DNA of 14,724 nt from an uncultured Bryobacterales bacterium. Its GTDB lineage: Bacteria; Acidobacteriota; Terriglobia; Bryobacterales; UBA6623. The stretch spans positions 1 to 14,724 of the forward strand of contig CAMPKL010000024.1 in assembly GCA_946887065.1 (NCBI GenBank), in the 5' to 3' direction. Numbering within the stretch: position 1 is the first letter of the stretch; each line of letters opens with the position of its first letter. Positions 13,053 to 14,724 of this stretch are shown here, in pieces. The position numbers and the translations under genes were made by a program. Under the pieces are notes generated by a model. That model saw nothing but the letters and a program-made list of their open reading frames with translations. It did not search any database and was not told where the DNA came from.

Positions 13053-14306
13053 ATGCAGCAAGTCCGGGTACTAGGAATCATTCTCGCCGGCGGCAAAGGA
13101 ACGCGGCTGTATCCGCTGACCCGGGAGAGGAGCAAGCCGGCCGTGCCGTTTGGCGGGAAGTACCGGATTATCGACTTCGTGTTGAGTAACTTCGTCAACT
13201 CGGGAATCTATTCGCTTTACGTCTTGACGCAGTTTAAGAGCCAGTCTTTGCTGCAGCATTTAAGAGAGGCGTGGCAGTTTTCTCCGCTATTGCAGAACCA
13301 ATACATCATCCCCGTCCCGGCTCAGATGCGCCAAGGCGATCACTGGTATCGCGGAACCTCGGACGCCATTTACCAGAACATGCATCTTCTGGAGCTCTCT
13401 CAGCCGGAAATGGTTGCCGTGTTTGGAGCGGACCACATCTACCGCATGGACATCTCCCAGATGATCAGCTACCACACCGAGAAGCGCGCGAAGGGCACTG
13501 TCGCGGCGCTGCCCATTCCGGTTGAGGATTCCCTTGAGTTTGGAACGATGGCGATCGACAAGGATTGGCGCATCACTGAGTTTTACGAAAAGGTCGCCAA
13601 CCCGCCGGAGATTCCAGGGCGTCCGGGATGGACTTTGGCATCGATGGGCAATTACCTGTTCGACACCGAAGTATTGGTGAGCGAGCTTCGCCGGGACGCC
13701 GCCGACCCATCTTCCGAGCATGACTTCGGCAAGAACATGTTGCCGGACATGATCCACGAGCATCCGATTTACGCGTATGACTTCCATTCCAACGAAGTTC
13801 CGGGAGAGATGCCCGAGAATCGCGGCTACTGGCGGGACGTGGGAACGATCGAGGCCTACTTCGAGGCCAGCATGGACTTGCGCGCCGTCAAGCCGTTGCT
13901 GAACCTCTACAACTACCAGTGGCCCTTGCGCACAGCGGAGTACCCGCAGGGGCCTTCGAAGTTCACTTTCGATGAAGAAGGCCGGCGCGGCCATGCCATC
14001 AACTCCGTCGTGAGCGAAGGCTGCATTCTAGCCGGCAGCGAGGTCCGCGACTCGGTTCTTGGGCGGCGGGTATTCGCCGATAACGGCGCGACGATCGAGA
14101 ATTGCGTGGTGATGGACGGCTGCCGTATCGGCGCGGGCGCCCGGATACGAAGAGCGATCATCGACAAAAACGCGACCATCGAACCGGGGACGATCATCGG
14201 ATTCAACGAAGAGGATGACCGGGCGCGCTACCAGGTGTCGTCGACGGGAATCGTGGTGGTCGAAGGACACCGTTCTAAGATTCCGGTTTCCGCTGCCGCC
14301 ATCTAG
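13053..14306 (+). CDS. glgC: Glucose-1-phosphate adenylyltransferase (ADP-glucose pyrophosphorylase)
   Basis: GlgC makes ADP-glucose and pyrophosphate from ATP and glucose-1-phosphate, the committed step of bacterial glycogen synthesis. The 417-residue length is normal. The nucleotidyltransferase domain (about 5-275) contains GGKGTRLYPLT (13-23), KPAVPFGGKYRIIDF (28-42), GTSDAI (101-106), GADHIY (125-130), EFYEK (176-180, Lys180 being the sugar-phosphate lysine by position), SMGNYLF (197-203) and YWRDVGT (259-265). The C-terminal 300-400 is a left-handed beta-helix with hexapeptide repeats such as the run around VMDGCRIGAGARI, used for oligomer contacts and allostery. No glycogen synthase or branching gene is adjacent. 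It starts 4 bases after the ABC ATPase, which supplies the upstream ribosome traffic. Confidence 0.97.
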   Translation: MQQVRVLGIILAGGKGTRLYPLTRERSKPAVPFGGKYRIIDFVLSNFVNSGIYSLYVLTQFKSQSLLQHLREAWQFSPLLQNQYIIPVPAQMRQGDHWYRGTSDAIYQNMHLLELSQPEMVAVFGADHIYRMDISQMISYHTEKRAKGTVAALPIPVEDSLEFGTMAIDKDWRITEFYEKVANPPEIPGRPGWTLASMGNYLFDTEVLVSELRRDAADPSSEHDFGKNMLPDMIHEHPIYAYDFHSNEVPGEMPENRGYWRDVGTIEAYFEASMDLRAVKPLLNLYNYQWPLRTAEYPQGPSKFTFDEEGRRGHAINSVVSEGCILAGSEVRDSVLGRRVFADNGATIENCVVMDGCRIGAGARIRRAIIDKNATIEPGTIIGFNEEDDRARYQVSSTGIVVVEGHRSKIPVSAAAI

Positions 14307-14352
14307 CCCAAGCCGGGGAATGGGGCGGAGATCGGCTCGCCGGCCAAAGCCT

Positions 14353-14358
14353 TACAAT
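14353..14358 (+). promoter_or_regulatory. Candidate -10 box before the terminal secreted protein
   Basis: TACAAT (5 of 6 to TATAAT) ends 15 bases before the proposed TTG start, in the 67-base gap after glgC. No good -35 box is seen at 16-18 bases. No hairpin terminator with a U-tract is visible between glgC and this gene. Confidence 0.35.
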
Positions 14359-14373
14359 TAGTGCAGGCGAATC

Positions 14374-14724
14374 TTGCTTTGGCGCGTCATCTTCTCCCTC
14401 GTATTGCTTGCGTCGTTGCTACGCGGCCAAGCGGTTGAGGAGTACCGCACTCAAATCAACGCGCTTAGGCTGGATCCGGAACAGTGCTACCGCGTCCGTG
14501 ACCTGTTTTTAGAGCGCGAGGACGTAAAGTTTTACTTCACCGACGGCCTGCTGATCTTTGCGGATCCCGTTGAGGGGCGAGAGATCGGCGCGTTTTTCAT
14601 CGCGCAGGAAGCGACCGACTCAGCGGAGATTCTCGCGATTCCCCCGACGGCCCAGGAACGCTATTCGATGGCTTCTTTCACCGGGGACGGCGTACTCAAC
14701 CGGCCTTTCAACCACGTCATGCTC
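14374..14724 (+). CDS. N-terminal part of a secreted protein, cut by the window end
   Basis: The frame is open to the last base, giving 117 residues. Residues 1-20 are a plausible signal peptide: LLWRV followed by the hydrophobic FSLVLLASLL and a possible cleavage after GQA. The mature start reads VEEYRTQINALRLDPEQCYRV, then a beta-rich part (VKFYFTDGLLIFADPVEG; EILAIPPTAQERYSMASFTG). From memory this resembles the N-terminal region of exported acidobacterial proteins annotated as hypothetical or as M1-type peptidases, but no catalytic motif falls inside the window and I make no functional claim. The TTG at 14374 is chosen because a stop in the same frame lies only 15 bases upstream and AGG precedes it by 6 bases. 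It is not in the same tight cluster as glgC (67-base gap). Confidence 0.65.
   Translation, partial: MLWRVIFSLVLLASLLRGQAVEEYRTQINALRLDPEQCYRVRDLFLEREDVKFYFTDGLLIFADPVEGREIGAFFIAQEATDSAEILAIPPTAQERYSMASFTGDGVLNRPFNHVML

Noticed and set aside
13287..13994. Minus-strand open frame of 235 codons opposite glgC
   Set aside because: A shadow of glgC.
1..14724. CRISPR array, tRNA, transposase, prophage or defence island
   Set aside because: No short regularly spaced repeats outside the coding propeller repeats, no cloverleaf, no recombinase or transposase motifs, and the genes are mostly housekeeping.

Overview
The window is GC-rich bacterial chromosome, most likely from the Acidobacteriota (Solibacter/Bryobacter side). 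The main reasons are a secreted SBBP-propeller protein ending in the 'Solibacter uncharacterised C-terminal domain' (TIGR03437 type), frequent GTG/TTG starts, and a terminal secreted protein of a kind I associate with acidobacterial genomes. No tRNA, rRNA, CRISPR array, phage gene or insertion sequence was found. It reads as ordinary chromosome with several unusual family members, not as a mobile island or a defence system.

Left part, all on the minus strand (35-7599): in transcription order a GMC-family flavoprotein oxidoreductase, then a three-gene succinate dehydrogenase operon sdhC-sdhA-sdhB, a small GNAT acetyltransferase, and a secreted seven-bladed SBBP protein whose 3' end is damaged. 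The SDH is of the mycobacterial Sdh1 kind: one five-helix membrane anchor rather than separate SdhC and SdhD, in the order anchor-flavoprotein-iron-sulfur protein. The anchor has Cys/His residues that could hold a metal centre. The first 55 bases are an exact inverted copy of 483-537, which makes the left end of the window look like a fold-back or assembly artefact.

Middle part, plus strand (7674-10068): rsmE (16S rRNA m3U1498 methyltransferase), a six-helix VTT-domain (DedA/TVP38-like) membrane protein, and, overlapping it by ATGA, a protein with the dihydropteroate synthase fold. Nearly all the catalytic residues of that fold are replaced, so it is probably not a normal FolP. Convergent with it, 7 bases away, is a stand-alone AAA+ unfoldase matching the second ring of ClpC, including a VGF tripeptide at the place of the ClpP-docking loop.

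Right part, plus strand (11517-14724): a LytTR response regulator with no kinase beside it, an ABC ATPase of the LolD/MacB type with no permease beside it, glgC (ADP-glucose pyrophosphorylase, glycogen synthesis) 4 bases downstream, and the start of a secreted protein cut by the window end. Respiration (SDH), carbon storage (glgC) and RNA modification (rsmE) are housekeeping. The GMC enzyme, DHPS-like protein and solo AAA+ protein are the accessory items worth attention.
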